A stretch of 64,000 nt of DNA, taken from Boudabousia liubingyangii (GTDB lineage: Bacteria; Actinomycetota; Actinomycetes; Actinomycetales; Actinomycetaceae). Below the pieces are notes generated by a model. It saw only the letters and a program-made list of their open reading frames with translations. It was not told the DNA's origin and ran no database searches. The stretch spans positions 62,001 to 126,000 of the forward strand of contig NZ_MQSU01000004.1 of NCBI RefSeq assembly GCF_001907245.1, written 5' to 3'. The position numbers and the translations under genes were made by a program. This document shows positions 28,085-37,308 of the stretch, piece by piece (positions within the stretch are counted from its first letter, which is position 1; the number at the start of each line of letters is the position of its first letter).

Positions 28085-28744
28085 ATGCAAAGCGCAGAGG
28101 TTGCCGTCCTGATCGACCACACCCTACTAAAGCCCGAAGCTACTACCGAGCAGGTTCAGGCCCTAGTTGACGAGGCCGCTAAGCTGGGCACTTTTAGCGT
28201 TTGCGTTAGCCCTAACCAGCTACCCATTCAGGTGCCGGCCGGTTTGAAGGTAGCCACCGTTTGTGGTTTCCCCTCGGGTGCCCACGCCGCTGCTATTAAG
28301 GCAGCTGAAGCGGCAGATTCCGTCGCTAAGGGCGCTGACGAGGTCGATATGGTCATCAACCTGCAGCTGGCTAAGGAAGGCCGCTGGCACGCCCTACAGG
28401 GCGAAATCCAGGCCGTTAAGGAAGCGGTGGGCGATCACGTCCTCAAGGTGATTATCGAATCTGCCGCCCTAACCGATGATGAAATCGTCATGGCCTGTGA
28501 AGCCGCGGCGGCTGCCGGGGCGGACTTTGTTAAGACCTCCACCGGTTTCCACCCGGCAGGTGGTGCCAGTGTTCACGCGGTGGAACTGATGCGGAAGACC
28601 GTTGGCCCCGATATGGGGGTGAAGGCTTCTGGTGGTATCCGTGATGCCCAGACCGCTCAGGCCATGATCGAAGCTGGCGCTAACCGTTTGGGCCTGTCTT
28701 CTTCAGCTGCCGTCCTAGCAGGCTTTGACGCACTAGAAAAGTGA
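28085..28744 (+). CDS. deoC: Deoxyribose-phosphate aldolase
   Basis: A 219-residue TIM-barrel aldolase splitting deoxyribose 5-phosphate into glyceraldehyde 3-phosphate and acetaldehyde. The Schiff-base lysine is in [13 protein letters not shown] and the second active lysine in [19 protein letters not shown] is also typical. The frame is open far upstream, but TAGGAG just before 28080 supports ATG 28085, and the N-terminus then matches the family. It overlaps the CLC gene by GTGA. Confidence 0.96.
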   Translation: MQSAEVAVLIDHTLLKPEATTEQVQALVDEAAKLGTFSVCVSPNQLPIQVPAGLKVATVCGFPSGAHAAAIKAAEAADSVAKGADEVDMVINLQLAKEGRWHALQGEIQAVKEAVGDHVLKVIIESAALTDDEIVMACEAAAAAGADFVKTSTGFHPAGGASVHAVELMRKTVGPDMGVKASGGIRDAQTAQAMIEAGANRLGLSSSAAVLAGFDALEK

Positions 28745-30210
28745 AACATATTCATCGTCCGTCACCGGAGTCCATTTCTCTTGTTGTTCTGACGATTGTT
28801 TCTTCCCTCGTCGGGCTGCTAACCGGTGCTGTCGCTGCCACTTTCCGGCTCTGTCTACACTGGGCTGCCGAATTTCGCCTCTGGTTCCATGAAGGCATGT
28901 CGTCCAAGGACAACTTGGGCTTCGTGCTCTACCTGATCACCGTGGTAGTCGCGGTGATTGTTGCCGCTGAACTAGTTAAGCGTATTGAACCAGCTGCTGA
29001 AGGTTCGGGTATTCCCCGGGTTGAAGCGATTGTGGCTGGGCATATGAAGCCGGGACGTTCGCGAATCCTACCGGTGAAGTTCTCTGGCGGTGTGCTCGCA
29101 ATCGGCTCTGGCATGATGCTTGGTCGTGAAGGCCCGCTGGTGCAGATGGGTGGAAATATTGCGATCACCATCAATAAGCTACTGCACCTTGATAAAGACG
29201 ACCTGCGCGTCATTATTGGTGCCGGTGCTGCTGCCGGTTTGGCGACCGCTTTTAACGCTCCTATCGCTGGTGGCGTTTTCATTTTGGAAGAGCTGGTTAA
29301 ACGCTTTGATGTCCGAACCTCGCTAGCGACCCTTTCGGCTTCTGCCGCGGGCTTCCTAACCTCGATTGTGATCGTGGGTGATGACACCGACTTCCGCATG
29401 GGACAGCTGCCAACCCCGGACCTAGGTGATATTCACTGGACGATCCTAGTGGGGCTAATCTGCGGTTTGATGGGTATCGCCTACAACTGGTATGTGATGT
29501 TCTGCCTGCACGTTGCGGACCGGGCAAAACTTCCGATTTCGGTTCGTGCCGGTGCTATTGCCCTCGTGATTGGCCTACTGGGTTGGTTCCACCCTGATCT
29601 AGTGGGCGGCGGTGACAACCTCACTCAAGAAGCACTCTTTGCCCACGGGGACCTCTACATTGCCCTCTCGATTTTGGTGATTCGTTTTGTGCTGGGACCA
29701 ATCTGCTACGCCGCGGGAACCCCGGGCGGTCTGTTTGCCCCGATGCTGGTTATCGGTACGACGACCGGCGAACTGATTGGTTTTATTGCGGAAAAGTACG
29801 ATTGGCTAGGCGGACACCCGCCCATTCACGGTATGGCAATCGTAGGTATGGCAGCCTTCTTCACGGCTACCGTACGCGCTCCTGTTACGGGTCTCATCCT
29901 TGCTACCGAAATGACCGGCACGACGACCATGTTGCCGCCGATGCTGGGTGCCTGCGCCGTGGCCATGCTAGTGGCCTCAGCGGCACACTGCGAACCAATC
30001 TATGATCAGCTGGCACGCCGTTCAGAGCAGCGGGAACGATTCCAACCGGTCTTTGACGCGGTTAGTTCCTTGCCTCGGGCTGCTAAACGCATGAGTACCG
30101 GGATTACCAAGTTCACGGCCTCTGGCCGACGGGTAAACCGGACCAATGCTCCGCATACGGGCGCTAAGAACCGAGCTCAAAAGCTCCGCAAGGAACAAAA
30201 AGAAGACTAG
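28741..30210 (+). CDS. CLC-type chloride channel / H+ antiporter
   Basis: A 489-residue CLC membrane protein with the anion-pathway motifs [20 protein letters not shown] (containing the gating glutamate) and [11 protein letters not shown]. The extra glutamate position and antiport mode cannot be judged. No C-terminal CBS or RCK domain; the end is a basic tail. GTG start overlaps the deoC stop. Confidence 0.93.
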   Translation: MKHIHRPSPESISLVVLTIVSSLVGLLTGAVAATFRLCLHWAAEFRLWFHEGMSSKDNLGFVLYLITVVVAVIVAAELVKRIEPAAEGSGIPRVEAIVAGHMKPGRSRILPVKFSGGVLAIGSGMMLGREGPLVQMGGNIAITINKLLHLDKDDLRVIIGAGAAAGLATAFNAPIAGGVFILEELVKRFDVRTSLATLSASAAGFLTSIVIVGDDTDFRMGQLPTPDLGDIHWTILVGLICGLMGIAYNWYVMFCLHVADRAKLPISVRAGAIALVIGLLGWFHPDLVGGGDNLTQEALFAHGDLYIALSILVIRFVLGPICYAAGTPGGLFAPMLVIGTTTGELIGFIAEKYDWLGGHPPIHGMAIVGMAAFFTATVRAPVTGLILATEMTGTTTMLPPMLGACAVAMLVASAAHCEPIYDQLARRSEQRERFQPVFDAVSSLPRAAKRMSTGITKFTASGRRVNRTNAPHTGAKNRAQKLRKEQKED

Positions 30211-30259
30211 GGGAGCGACGCCCTAGAAAGGTGAAGCTTGCCGTTAGCAAAGCAGAAAA

Positions 30260-30298
30260 AGCTGTGGGGTGGTTCCCTATTGGAACCACCCCACAGCT
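30260..30298. terminator. Bidirectional terminator between the CLC gene and the phosphosugar mutase
   Basis: Perfect 17-bp stem (30260-30276 with 30282-30298), loop CTATT. On the minus strand it is followed by GCTTTTTCT, so it best ends the phosphosugar mutase transcript. Confidence 0.88.
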
Positions 30299-30405
30299 CT
30301 ATCTAAACTCTCTGGCTACCAACCCGTTGCCTAGACCGGAGAATGATCCCCAAGCGCCGGGAAGGTAGCCTTAAGTGCGTTCTACGAACACCTACTAGGT
30401 GCAGC

Positions 30406-32145
30406 CTAGATACCAAGTACCTGACGGATTTCCACCTTCATCTGTGCTAGGCGGCTCTGAGCCTCTTGGCGGACCTGAGTGAGGTCTGCATCCTGGTCGA
30501 CCGGGAGGATTACCTCTAGGTAGCACTTAAGCTTTGGTTCAGTACCAGAAGGACGAACAATGACACGATCCTGGGCCTCAGTTAGGATCAAGAAACCATC
30601 AGTGCCTGGAAGACCCTGATAGCCGGTGGATAGGTCAGCAAACTCAACGACCTTTGAGCCAGCTAGGGACTCAACCCCGCGTTCCTTGAGGTTCTTCAAG
30701 CCCTCTTGAATCAAAGCTAGATTCTCTACCCGGATCGACAGGGGAGAAGTCAGGTAAAGACCGTGTTCGCGGGCCAAATCATCTAGGACATCCTGTAGGG
30801 TGCGACCTTCACGCTTCAGTTCTTGCGCTAGGGAAGCTAGACGGACGCAGGCGGTAATCCCGTCCTTATCGCGAACATGCTGCGGGTCGACACAGAAGCC
30901 AATCGCTTCCTCGTAACCGAAAACTAGATTCTCAGTCCGGGAGATCCACTTGAAGCCAGTCAGTGTGGCCTGGAAGTTCATCTGGTGACTCTGAGCAATC
31001 TGAGAGAGCAAACGGGATGAAACGATCGAGCAAGCTAAAGTGCCGGTCGTGCCCGGACCAAACATATTCAGGCCGTCGGCTTCGCGCTGCTGGGCATTCT
31101 CAGACCAGAATTCAGCCGCCTGCCAACCCAGCAGGGCGCCGATTTCATCGCCCGCAAGCTGACGGTACTTGCCCGGGTTCTGTACATCAGCAATCGCTGC
31201 AGAACAACGGTCAGCATCCGGATCATTAGCCAACACTAGGTCAGCACCAACACTGGCAGCCAACTCCAAGGCTAGGTCCATCGCGCCGGGCTCTTCCGGA
31301 TTCGGGAAGGCCACGGTGGGGAAGTCAGGATTCGGTTCCTGCTGCTCGTTCACGACGTGAATGTCTTTAAAGCCCGCCCCATTCAAGACGCGCAGGCAGG
31401 TTTCGCCACCCACACCATGCATGGAAGTCAGCACAATCTTCAAATCCTTACTTCCCGGGGTGGCTAGGGAAATACCCTGTGCGATGTAGCTCTCCCACAG
31501 GTCTTCACCAATCATCTCCCAGCCCGATTCGGCTAGGGGCACTTCATTGGCGGGCGCTGCCGACTGAATCTGAGCGTAGATTTCCGCATCAGCTGGGGGC
31601 ACAATCTGAGCACCCTGGCCAGAACCCGAAATGGCACGGCCGCCTAGGTAGACCTTGTAGCCGTTATCCTGCGGGGGATTGTGAGAAGCGGTAACCATCA
31701 CCGCGGCATCTGCCCCCAGGTACTTAAGCGCATAGGCAGTCACCGGGGTAGGTAGGGAACGGGGGAAGAGCTTGGCTCGGCCACCCGCTGCTACCGCCAC
31801 CGCCGCGGTATCTTCAGCAAACTGCTTGGAACCGTAACGGGCATCGTAGCCAATGACGATTTCAAAGTCAGGACCGACTTTTTCCTTCAGGTAGGCACAT
31901 AGGCCGGCAGCTGCACGGATAACCACCGCACGATTCATACGGTTTGGGCCAGCCCCCAATTTGCCGCGTAGGCCAGCGGTACCAAAACGTAGTTCGCCGG
32001 CAAAAGCATCATCAAGCTCAACCTGGGCGGCAGAGGCCTGATCGCCACCGTTTTCTAACTGTTCTAGTAGTCCTTCAAGTGCGGCAACATCACGAGGCTC
32101 AGGGTCTTGAGCAATCCAAGCTGCGACCTTTTCTTTCGCTACCAT
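30406..32145 (-). CDS. Phosphoglucomutase/phosphomannomutase family (phosphosugar mutase)
   Basis: A 579-residue alpha-D-phosphohexomutase of the PgcA/PgmB-like group, also used for phosphopentoses. Motifs: catalytic Ser in TASHNPPQDNGYKVY, Mg site DPDADRC, sugar loop GYEEAIGF and phosphate loop RPSGTEPKLKCY. The frame is open to 32253, but GGGAGG (plus coordinates 32153-32158) with 7-nt spacing marks the start at 32145. It could convert ribose/deoxyribose 1-phosphate from the nucleoside genes, or glucose 1-phosphate from the galactose pathway. Confidence 0.92.
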   Translation of the reverse strand: MVAKEKVAAWIAQDPEPRDVAALEGLLEQLENGGDQASAAQVELDDAFAGELRFGTAGLRGKLGAGPNRMNRAVVIRAAAGLCAYLKEKVGPDFEIVIGYDARYGSKQFAEDTAAVAVAAGGRAKLFPRSLPTPVTAYALKYLGADAAVMVTASHNPPQDNGYKVYLGGRAISGSGQGAQIVPPADAEIYAQIQSAAPANEVPLAESGWEMIGEDLWESYIAQGISLATPGSKDLKIVLTSMHGVGGETCLRVLNGAGFKDIHVVNEQQEPNPDFPTVAFPNPEEPGAMDLALELAASVGADLVLANDPDADRCSAAIADVQNPGKYRQLAGDEIGALLGWQAAEFWSENAQQREADGLNMFGPGTTGTLACSIVSSRLLSQIAQSHQMNFQATLTGFKWISRTENLVFGYEEAIGFCVDPQHVRDKDGITACVRLASLAQELKREGRTLQDVLDDLAREHGLYLTSPLSIRVENLALIQEGLKNLKERGVESLAGSKVVEFADLSTGYQGLPGTDGFLILTEAQDRVIVRPSGTEPKLKCYLEVILPVDQDADLTQVRQEAQSRLAQMKVEIRQVLGI

Positions 32146-32176
32146 CGGGTAACCTCCCAATAAAAAGCAATCCAGA

Positions 32177-32221
32177 AAGGTACTGGAGCGCACCCCATTG
32201 GCCGCTAAAGGACAGTACCTT
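32177..32221 (-). promoter_or_regulatory. Long inverted repeat in the phosphosugar mutase leader
   Basis: AAGGTACTG (32177-32185) and CAGTACCTT (32213-32221) pair perfectly; inside them AGCG and CGCT (32187-32190, 32203-32206) can extend the fold. It lies between the candidate -10 box and the ribosome site. Confidence 0.5.
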
Positions 32222-32239
32222 CTGTCCACATAGGTCTCC

Positions 32240-32273
32240 ATTATGGCACGCAAGACACAAAAACAGGTAAGAT
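32240..32273. promoter_or_regulatory. Divergent -10 boxes for the mutase and the lipoprotein gene
   Basis: CATAAT on the minus strand (32240-32245) and TAAGAT on the plus strand (32268-32273). The -35 elements are weak. Confidence 0.4.
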
Positions 32274-32302
32274 TTCCTCATTGAGAAAACCTTGGAGGAC
32301 AC

Positions 32303-33022
32303 ATGGCACGCCTGAAACGTGGTTTGATGCTAACCCTAGCCTGCGCGACGCTGACACTCTCTGCCTGTGGAAGCGACCTCGCAGATAATCCGTACTACCC
32401 GGCAATCAAGCAGGATAAGACGCAGACCGCCCCCGCCCCCTCAAAGCCGGCACCGACGCAGGAAGCCCCCTCAACGGCCCCCAAGGAAGAAAGCCGCCCT
32501 GGGGAAACTAAAGAATCCCCCGAAGGCCCCCAAACCCCGGGTCTTAACCCGCAAAAGAACCAGCCGTCCACCCCGGAAGCGCCGAAGCCTCCTCGTCGGC
32601 AAAAACACTCTTCAGACGCCGCTAATAGCCACTTAATGGCAGAAGCGCTAGACGCCGAACCGCTCTTCGTGCCGTCCTCAGAAAAGGCTATTTTTACGCA
32701 ACCAGGGACACCCACGATCTCATCCGATGGAATCATCGAATCCCAGCGTTTCTTACCCCTACCTTATTCCGTGCAGGGGAAACTAGTACTGGTAGTTTCC
32801 TACCTAGGAACCGGTAGTATGGAGATTAAGGTCGGTGACGAAACCTATGAGCTTAACGGGCGTGGGGCAGAAACCCGAGCCCTACAAGCCATCACCCTCC
32901 GACCTGATGAAGCAAAACGACTACCAACCGTCTCAATCCTGCCGGAAGATGACTCAGTCGGTGCCTGGGACGCATCCCTGCGCTGCCGGGAAATCGAACC
33001 AGGCGACTGCCAAACCAAGTAA
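32303..33022 (+). CDS. Hypothetical Pro-rich lipoprotein
   Basis: A 239-residue exported protein. The signal peptide ends in the lipobox LSAC (Cys near residue 22). A Pro/Lys/Ala/Glu-rich disordered linker (about 38-105) spans the cell wall, followed by a compact C-terminal domain (about 112-239) that I do not recognise; it includes two Cys near the end that could form a disulfide. TTGGAGG precedes the ATG. It is 23 nt upstream of the LOG gene and probably cotranscribed. Confidence 0.8.
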   Translation: MARLKRGLMLTLACATLTLSACGSDLADNPYYPAIKQDKTQTAPAPSKPAPTQEAPSTAPKEESRPGETKESPEGPQTPGLNPQKNQPSTPEAPKPPRRQKHSSDAANSHLMAEALDAEPLFVPSSEKAIFTQPGTPTISSDGIIESQRFLPLPYSVQGKLVLVVSYLGTGSMEIKVGDETYELNGRGAETRALQAITLRPDEAKRLPTVSILPEDDSVGAWDASLRCREIEPGDCQTK

Positions 33023-33044
33023 GACTTAAACGTCAGGGGAACCA

Positions 33045-33800
33045 ATGGAACAACGAAATACTCACCAGACGGGCTCACTGGTCTTCCGGGGAGTCATGAC
33101 CCCTAAAGAAACCTACGATACTCGACTCCTAGCCAGTCAAGAAAAAACTAACTGGCTGCACCAAGACCCATGGCGGGTGCTACGTATTCAGTCCGAGTTC
33201 GTGGAAGGCTTTGGCGCACTAGCCGACCTTGGCCCTGCGATCTCCGTCTTCGGATCCGCCCGTACCAGCCCTAAAGACCCCTACTATCAGGTGGCCCGTG
33301 AGGTCGCCCAAGGCCTAGTGAAAGCCGGTTTTGCAGTCATTACCGGTGGTGGCCCCGGCATGATGGAAGCCGCTAACCACGGCGCCAGCGAAAGCGGAGG
33401 CCGCTCGGTGGGATTGGGGATCGAACTCCCTCACGAACAGAGCCTCAATGAATGGGTCGACCTAGGCATTAACTTCCGTTACTTCTTTGCCCGTAAGACC
33501 ATGTTCATGAAGTACTCCTCGGGCTTTGTGGTCATGCCTGGCGGCTTTGGCACCCTAGATGAGCTTTTCGAAGCGTTAACCCTTGTCCAGACTGGGAAAG
33601 TCCGTAACTTCCCCGTGGTTTTGGTGGGTAAAGACTACTGGCAGGGTCTGCTTGATTGGGTCCAGGGAACCTTGCTGCCGGCCGGCATGATCAAGGAAAG
33701 CGACCTCCAGCTACTGCACGTAGTTGATACGGCAGAAGCTGCCGTAGCTCATGTAACCGCCTGCCTAGAGCACCTAGCTAACGAGTCAGCCTCAGAATAA
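33045..33800 (+). CDS. LOG-family protein (cytokinin riboside 5'-monophosphate phosphoribohydrolase, TIGR00730)
   Basis: A 251-residue Rossmann-fold protein. The two signatures are GGGPGMMEAANHGASESGG and PGGFGTLDELFE. LOG enzymes hydrolyse N6-modified AMP to base and ribose 5-phosphate; general AMP/nucleotide hydrolysis is also known. AGGGGA precedes the ATG. It is coupled by TAATG to the regulator gene. Confidence 0.92.
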   Translation: MEQRNTHQTGSLVFRGVMTPKETYDTRLLASQEKTNWLHQDPWRVLRIQSEFVEGFGALADLGPAISVFGSARTSPKDPYYQVAREVAQGLVKAGFAVITGGGPGMMEAANHGASESGGRSVGLGIELPHEQSLNEWVDLGINFRYFFARKTMFMKYSSGFVVMPGGFGTLDELFEALTLVQTGKVRNFPVVLVGKDYWQGLLDWVQGTLLPAGMIKESDLQLLHVVDTAEAAVAHVTACLEHLANESASE

Positions 33801-34957
33801 TGACCCTGCGACCCGAAATCGGGGAGATTCTAGCTCCGCAGATCTCCCCCCTGGCCCAGCGCCTCTACCGTGAATGCACCACCGCCAAGACTTGGATCGG
33901 TCGCGCCTTTAACGATGATGGTCCGCTGGTTGTCCGACTAACCCAGATTGTCCTCCAGGGGTACTGTCAGGCACTGCTTAACGACCAGGAGCGACTGGAC
34001 CTATCGGCTTTTCGGGCGGCTATCAACCAGGCTCTTCAAGAACTACTGGTGGGACGCTCGCGTGAAGAGTTTATTGCCTACCTGCGTGCTACCGCTGAGC
34101 AGTTCCTTCCGATGTTCGGCACCCAGCTAAGCTCGGCTCAGCGTGAATGTCTTACACACACGCATCTGGCTTACACTCGTGACTTGGCTTTCTGGGCTGC
34201 TGACTATGCGGTTCGTACTGGGGCCCGCGGGTCTATTCAGGACGAGGAAGCGCAAAATATTGCCGTTCAGGCCCTGTTGGCAGGTAGACAGACGGCCGCT
34301 GATAAGCTGGCAGACCTTGGGTGGGGACAGCTTGGAACCATCGTGGTTGCCCATGGTGAAGGCCTGGTTTTACCAGAACAGAGTGCCGCGGTCCGTCGAC
34401 GTTTGGCTAGCCAAAGTATTAAGTGGCAGTGGTATTCCCAAGATCAGCACTACCTGTTGATGCTGGGCGCCGAACAACCAATCCTTGAGCGCATGACCGA
34501 GCTGGTCCATGAAATCGCTAAGCTGCTGGAAAAGCCTATGGTGATGACTAATACTGAGTCTGGACTAGCCAGTCTAATACCGCTTATGGAGTCGCTTAAG
34601 CTAGCCTCGCATGGCCGCACCGCGAACCCCCAGGTTGAACAGGTGACTTCGGTTGAAGAGCTGCTCCCTGAGATTATTTGTCTTTCCGGGGCCGAGGTCG
34701 CTTCCCCCTATCTAGAACGCTTCCTCGCCCCCATGGAGAACCTAGATGAGGAATACGTCCAAACTCTAAGAGCCTACCTTTCCGCGGGGGCAGACCCGAA
34801 ACTGGCGGCCAAACTACTTTACGTGCACGCCAATACGGTCCGGTATCGAATCACTAAGATTTCTAAACTGACCGGTTGGGATCTGGGTAATCCGCGTTTC
34901 AACTTCTGTTTGCAGGTAGCTTTGAGTGCGCAGCAACTAGGCGCTGAAGGCAACTAG
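33800..34957 (+). CDS. PucR/CdaR-family transcriptional regulator
   Basis: A 385-residue regulator. The C-terminal PucR-type helix-turn-helix is clear (AKLLYVHANTVRYRITKISK at about 345-365). The N-terminal 140 residues are helical and the middle resembles a degenerate GGDEF-like PucR sensor. The start shares one base with the LOG stop, so the two are coupled. The target is unknown; the lipoprotein–LOG unit itself is a candidate. Confidence 0.88.
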   Translation: MTLRPEIGEILAPQISPLAQRLYRECTTAKTWIGRAFNDDGPLVVRLTQIVLQGYCQALLNDQERLDLSAFRAAINQALQELLVGRSREEFIAYLRATAEQFLPMFGTQLSSAQRECLTHTHLAYTRDLAFWAADYAVRTGARGSIQDEEAQNIAVQALLAGRQTAADKLADLGWGQLGTIVVAHGEGLVLPEQSAAVRRRLASQSIKWQWYSQDQHYLLMLGAEQPILERMTELVHEIAKLLEKPMVMTNTESGLASLIPLMESLKLASHGRTANPQVEQVTSVEELLPEIICLSGAEVASPYLERFLAPMENLDEEYVQTLRAYLSAGADPKLAAKLLYVHANTVRYRITKISKLTGWDLGNPRFNFCLQVALSAQQLGAEGN

Positions 34958-35020
34958 GTTCCTATCCTAGCTTGCGGTCAGCGCTTTAGGGAGCAAGCCG
35001 GCTAAACTTTCCCGCAAAAC

Positions 35021-35060
35021 TAAAGGTCGCTAATAGTCCGAAGACTACTAGCGACCTTTA
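35021..35060. terminator. Bidirectional terminator between the PucR gene and nadE
   Basis: Stem of 12 + 5 bp with one mismatch (35021-35038 with 35043-35060), loop CGAA. The minus-strand side continues as GTTTTGC, favouring nadE termination. Confidence 0.8.
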
Positions 35061-35090
35061 AAACGTCCAGACCGGACTCTAAGAATCCCG

Positions 35091-37163
35091 TTACGTTAGG
35101 TGACCTAGAGCAGCGTCTAGTTCATCAACCCAAGCCTGAGCGGAAGTGTCAGAAGGCATCCGCCAGTCACCGCGAGGTGAGAGCGCCCCACCAGCCATTA
35201 CCTTCGGGCCATTGGGCAGTGCCGAACGCTTGAACTGGTTCGAGAAGAACCGCCACAGGAACAGGCGTAGCCACTTGTAGATGGTGGGTAGATCATAGGC
35301 AATCCGATCCTCTTGTGGGTAGTCACGAGGCCAATCGCCCTGGCTGGCATCAGACCAAGCGGCCTGCGCTAGGAAGGCAATCTTGGAGGGCTTCATGCCG
35401 TGACGGAGCAGGTAGTAAAGGTTGAAGTCCTGCAGCGCGTAAGGGCCGATCTTGTCCTGCGTGGACTGCGGTTTTTCGCCTTCCTTTGCGGGGATCAGTT
35501 CGGGTGAAATCTCAGTGTCTAGGATTGAGAGCAGCACCTTATTGGTGGCCTCATTGAACTGTCCATCAGCGACCACCCAGCGCACTAGGTGCTGAATCAG
35601 GGTCTTCGGGACGCCCGTGTTGACTGCGTAGTGGGACATTTGGTCGCCCACCCCGTAGGTGCACCAGCCTAGGGCTAGCTCAGAGAGATCACCGGTTCCC
35701 AAGACAATGCCGCCCAGGTGGTTGGCTAGTCGGAATAGGTAGTCGGTTCGGAGGCCGGCTTGCACGTTCTCAAAGGTCACGTCGTAGACGGAATCGTCGG
35801 TGACGCCCGGGTGGTAGGGGTGCTTGAGGTCCTTGAGCATCTGGGTTGCCGCGGGGGTGATATCGATGGTTTCGAATGAGACCCCTAGGCCTTCGCAGAG
35901 TAGCTCCGCATTAGAGCGGGTCCGCTTGGAGGTGGCGAAACCGGGCATGGTGTAGGCCAAAATATCAGTCCGAGGACGCCCCATCAGGTCCATGGCGCGA
36001 GCCGCCACGATTAGCGCTTGGGTTGAGTCGAGGCCGCCCGAAACACCGATTACGACCTTCGCGTCACCAATCGCCTTGAGGCGCTTAATTAGGCCACTAA
36101 CCTGGATGGAGTAGGCCTCGTAGCAGTCTTGATCCAGCTGAGCCGGATCGTCGGGAACGAAGGGGAAACGATCAATGCTGCGAACCAGCGGAACCTCACC
36201 CTGTGGGGCCTCTAGGTTGAAGGGGATACGCAGGTAGCGTTCGCTTTCAGGCTGAGTGGCCGAGTCGATCCCTAGGGCGCGACGGTTATCATCCAAAGAA
36301 CCATTGCGGTGACGCTCGGCGGCAATGCGAGCCACATCTAGGTCGGTCAAGGAATAGTGCACGCCGGTTTGGAAGCGCGGAGATTCGGCCAGTAGGGAGC
36401 CCATCTCGTAGATCATGGTCTGACCATCCCAAGACAGGTCCGTAGTGGATTCGCCCTCGCCGGCAGCAGAGTAAACATAGGCGGCTAGACAGCGGTTGGA
36501 CTGGGAAGCACAGAGCTGGTGACGTTCAGCTGACTTACCTACCGTAATCGGGGAGCCTGAAATATTCGTTAGGACGGTAGCTCCCGCTAGGGCGGCATGA
36601 GCCGAGGGCGGTACCGGGACCCAGAAGTCTTCACAGACCTCGTTGAAGAGGCGGAACTCGGGCAGGTCTTCACATTCGAAGATCAGCTTATTCGAGAAGG
36701 GAACGTAGGCCTCATCTAGGTAGATGAAGTCTTCAATGTAGTCAGTGCCCTGCGCGAAGTGGCGCTTTTCGTAGAACTCACGGTAGTTGGGCAGGTATGA
36801 CTTGGGGCTGACACCTAGGATCTGACCCTTATGGATGGTGACTGCACAGTTGTAGAGGCGGTTACCGTTCAGCAGGGGAGCGCCCACTACGATCACCGGG
36901 AGCAGCTCAGTAGAGGCCTCCCGAATGGTGCCAATGGCGGTGCGGACATCCGCTAGGAGCTGGTCTTGGAGCAGCAGGTCATCAATGGCATAGCCTGATA
37001 AACAAAGCTCGGGGAAAACGGCCAAAGCCGTATCTTTTTCGTGTAGTTCCTTAACTGCTTCGATTACAGTTGCAGCATTTTTAGCCGGTTGTGCGGGAAC
37101 TAGAGGCATAGTGACGGCCGCGGCACGAATCATGCCATGACGATAAATATTATTAAACTCCAT
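35091..37163 (-). CDS. nadE: Glutamine-dependent NAD+ synthase
   Basis: A 690-residue two-domain enzyme making NAD+ from deamido-NAD, ATP and glutamine. The N-terminal nitrilase glutaminase has the triad E52 (FPELCLSGY), K121 (SPKSYLPNYREF) and C177 (NEVCEDFW). The C-terminal synthase has the ATP loop VSGGLDSTQA. The frame runs open to 37211, but the family N-terminus (MEFNNIYRHG) starts at 37163, and a CATAAT box lies 7 nt before it with no ribosome site, suggesting a leaderless mRNA. Confidence 0.95.
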   Translation of the reverse strand: MEFNNIYRHGMIRAAAVTMPLVPAQPAKNAATVIEAVKELHEKDTALAVFPELCLSGYAIDDLLLQDQLLADVRTAIGTIREASTELLPVIVVGAPLLNGNRLYNCAVTIHKGQILGVSPKSYLPNYREFYEKRHFAQGTDYIEDFIYLDEAYVPFSNKLIFECEDLPEFRLFNEVCEDFWVPVPPSAHAALAGATVLTNISGSPITVGKSAERHQLCASQSNRCLAAYVYSAAGEGESTTDLSWDGQTMIYEMGSLLAESPRFQTGVHYSLTDLDVARIAAERHRNGSLDDNRRALGIDSATQPESERYLRIPFNLEAPQGEVPLVRSIDRFPFVPDDPAQLDQDCYEAYSIQVSGLIKRLKAIGDAKVVIGVSGGLDSTQALIVAARAMDLMGRPRTDILAYTMPGFATSKRTRSNAELLCEGLGVSFETIDITPAATQMLKDLKHPYHPGVTDDSVYDVTFENVQAGLRTDYLFRLANHLGGIVLGTGDLSELALGWCTYGVGDQMSHYAVNTGVPKTLIQHLVRWVVADGQFNEATNKVLLSILDTEISPELIPAKEGEKPQSTQDKIGPYALQDFNLYYLLRHGMKPSKIAFLAQAAWSDASQGDWPRDYPQEDRIAYDLPTIYKWLRLFLWRFFSNQFKRSALPNGPKVMAGGALSPRGDWRMPSDTSAQAWVDELDAALGHLT

Positions 37164-37170
37164 GCCTTTG

Positions 37171-37176
37171 ATTATG
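37171..37176 (-). promoter_or_regulatory. -10 box of a leaderless nadE transcript
   Basis: CATAAT on the minus strand, 7 nt before ATG. Confidence 0.5.
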
Positions 37177-37221
37177 CCATGTCCACCAAGGGGATGGTTC
37201 CAGCTGTGCAAAATCTTCCCG

Positions 37222-37265
37222 AAAGCAAAAAGCAGAGCCCCGAAACCATTGCGGTTCCGGGGCTC
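37222..37265 (-). terminator. Terminator of the pta–ackA operon
   Basis: 13-bp stem with one A/C mismatch (37235-37247 with 37253-37265), loop ATTGC; the minus strand then reads GCTTTTTGC. Confidence 0.88.
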
Positions 37266-37308
37266 AACGCTGCTAGACAGCTAGTAAACCTAGCTGTTTA
37301 TCAGGGGC

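Noticed and set aside
30300-30405. Small RNA or attachment site after the phosphosugar mutase gene
   Set aside because: Two tiny palindromes (GTTC/GAAC, CACCTA/TAGGTG) only; no direct repeats or integrase.
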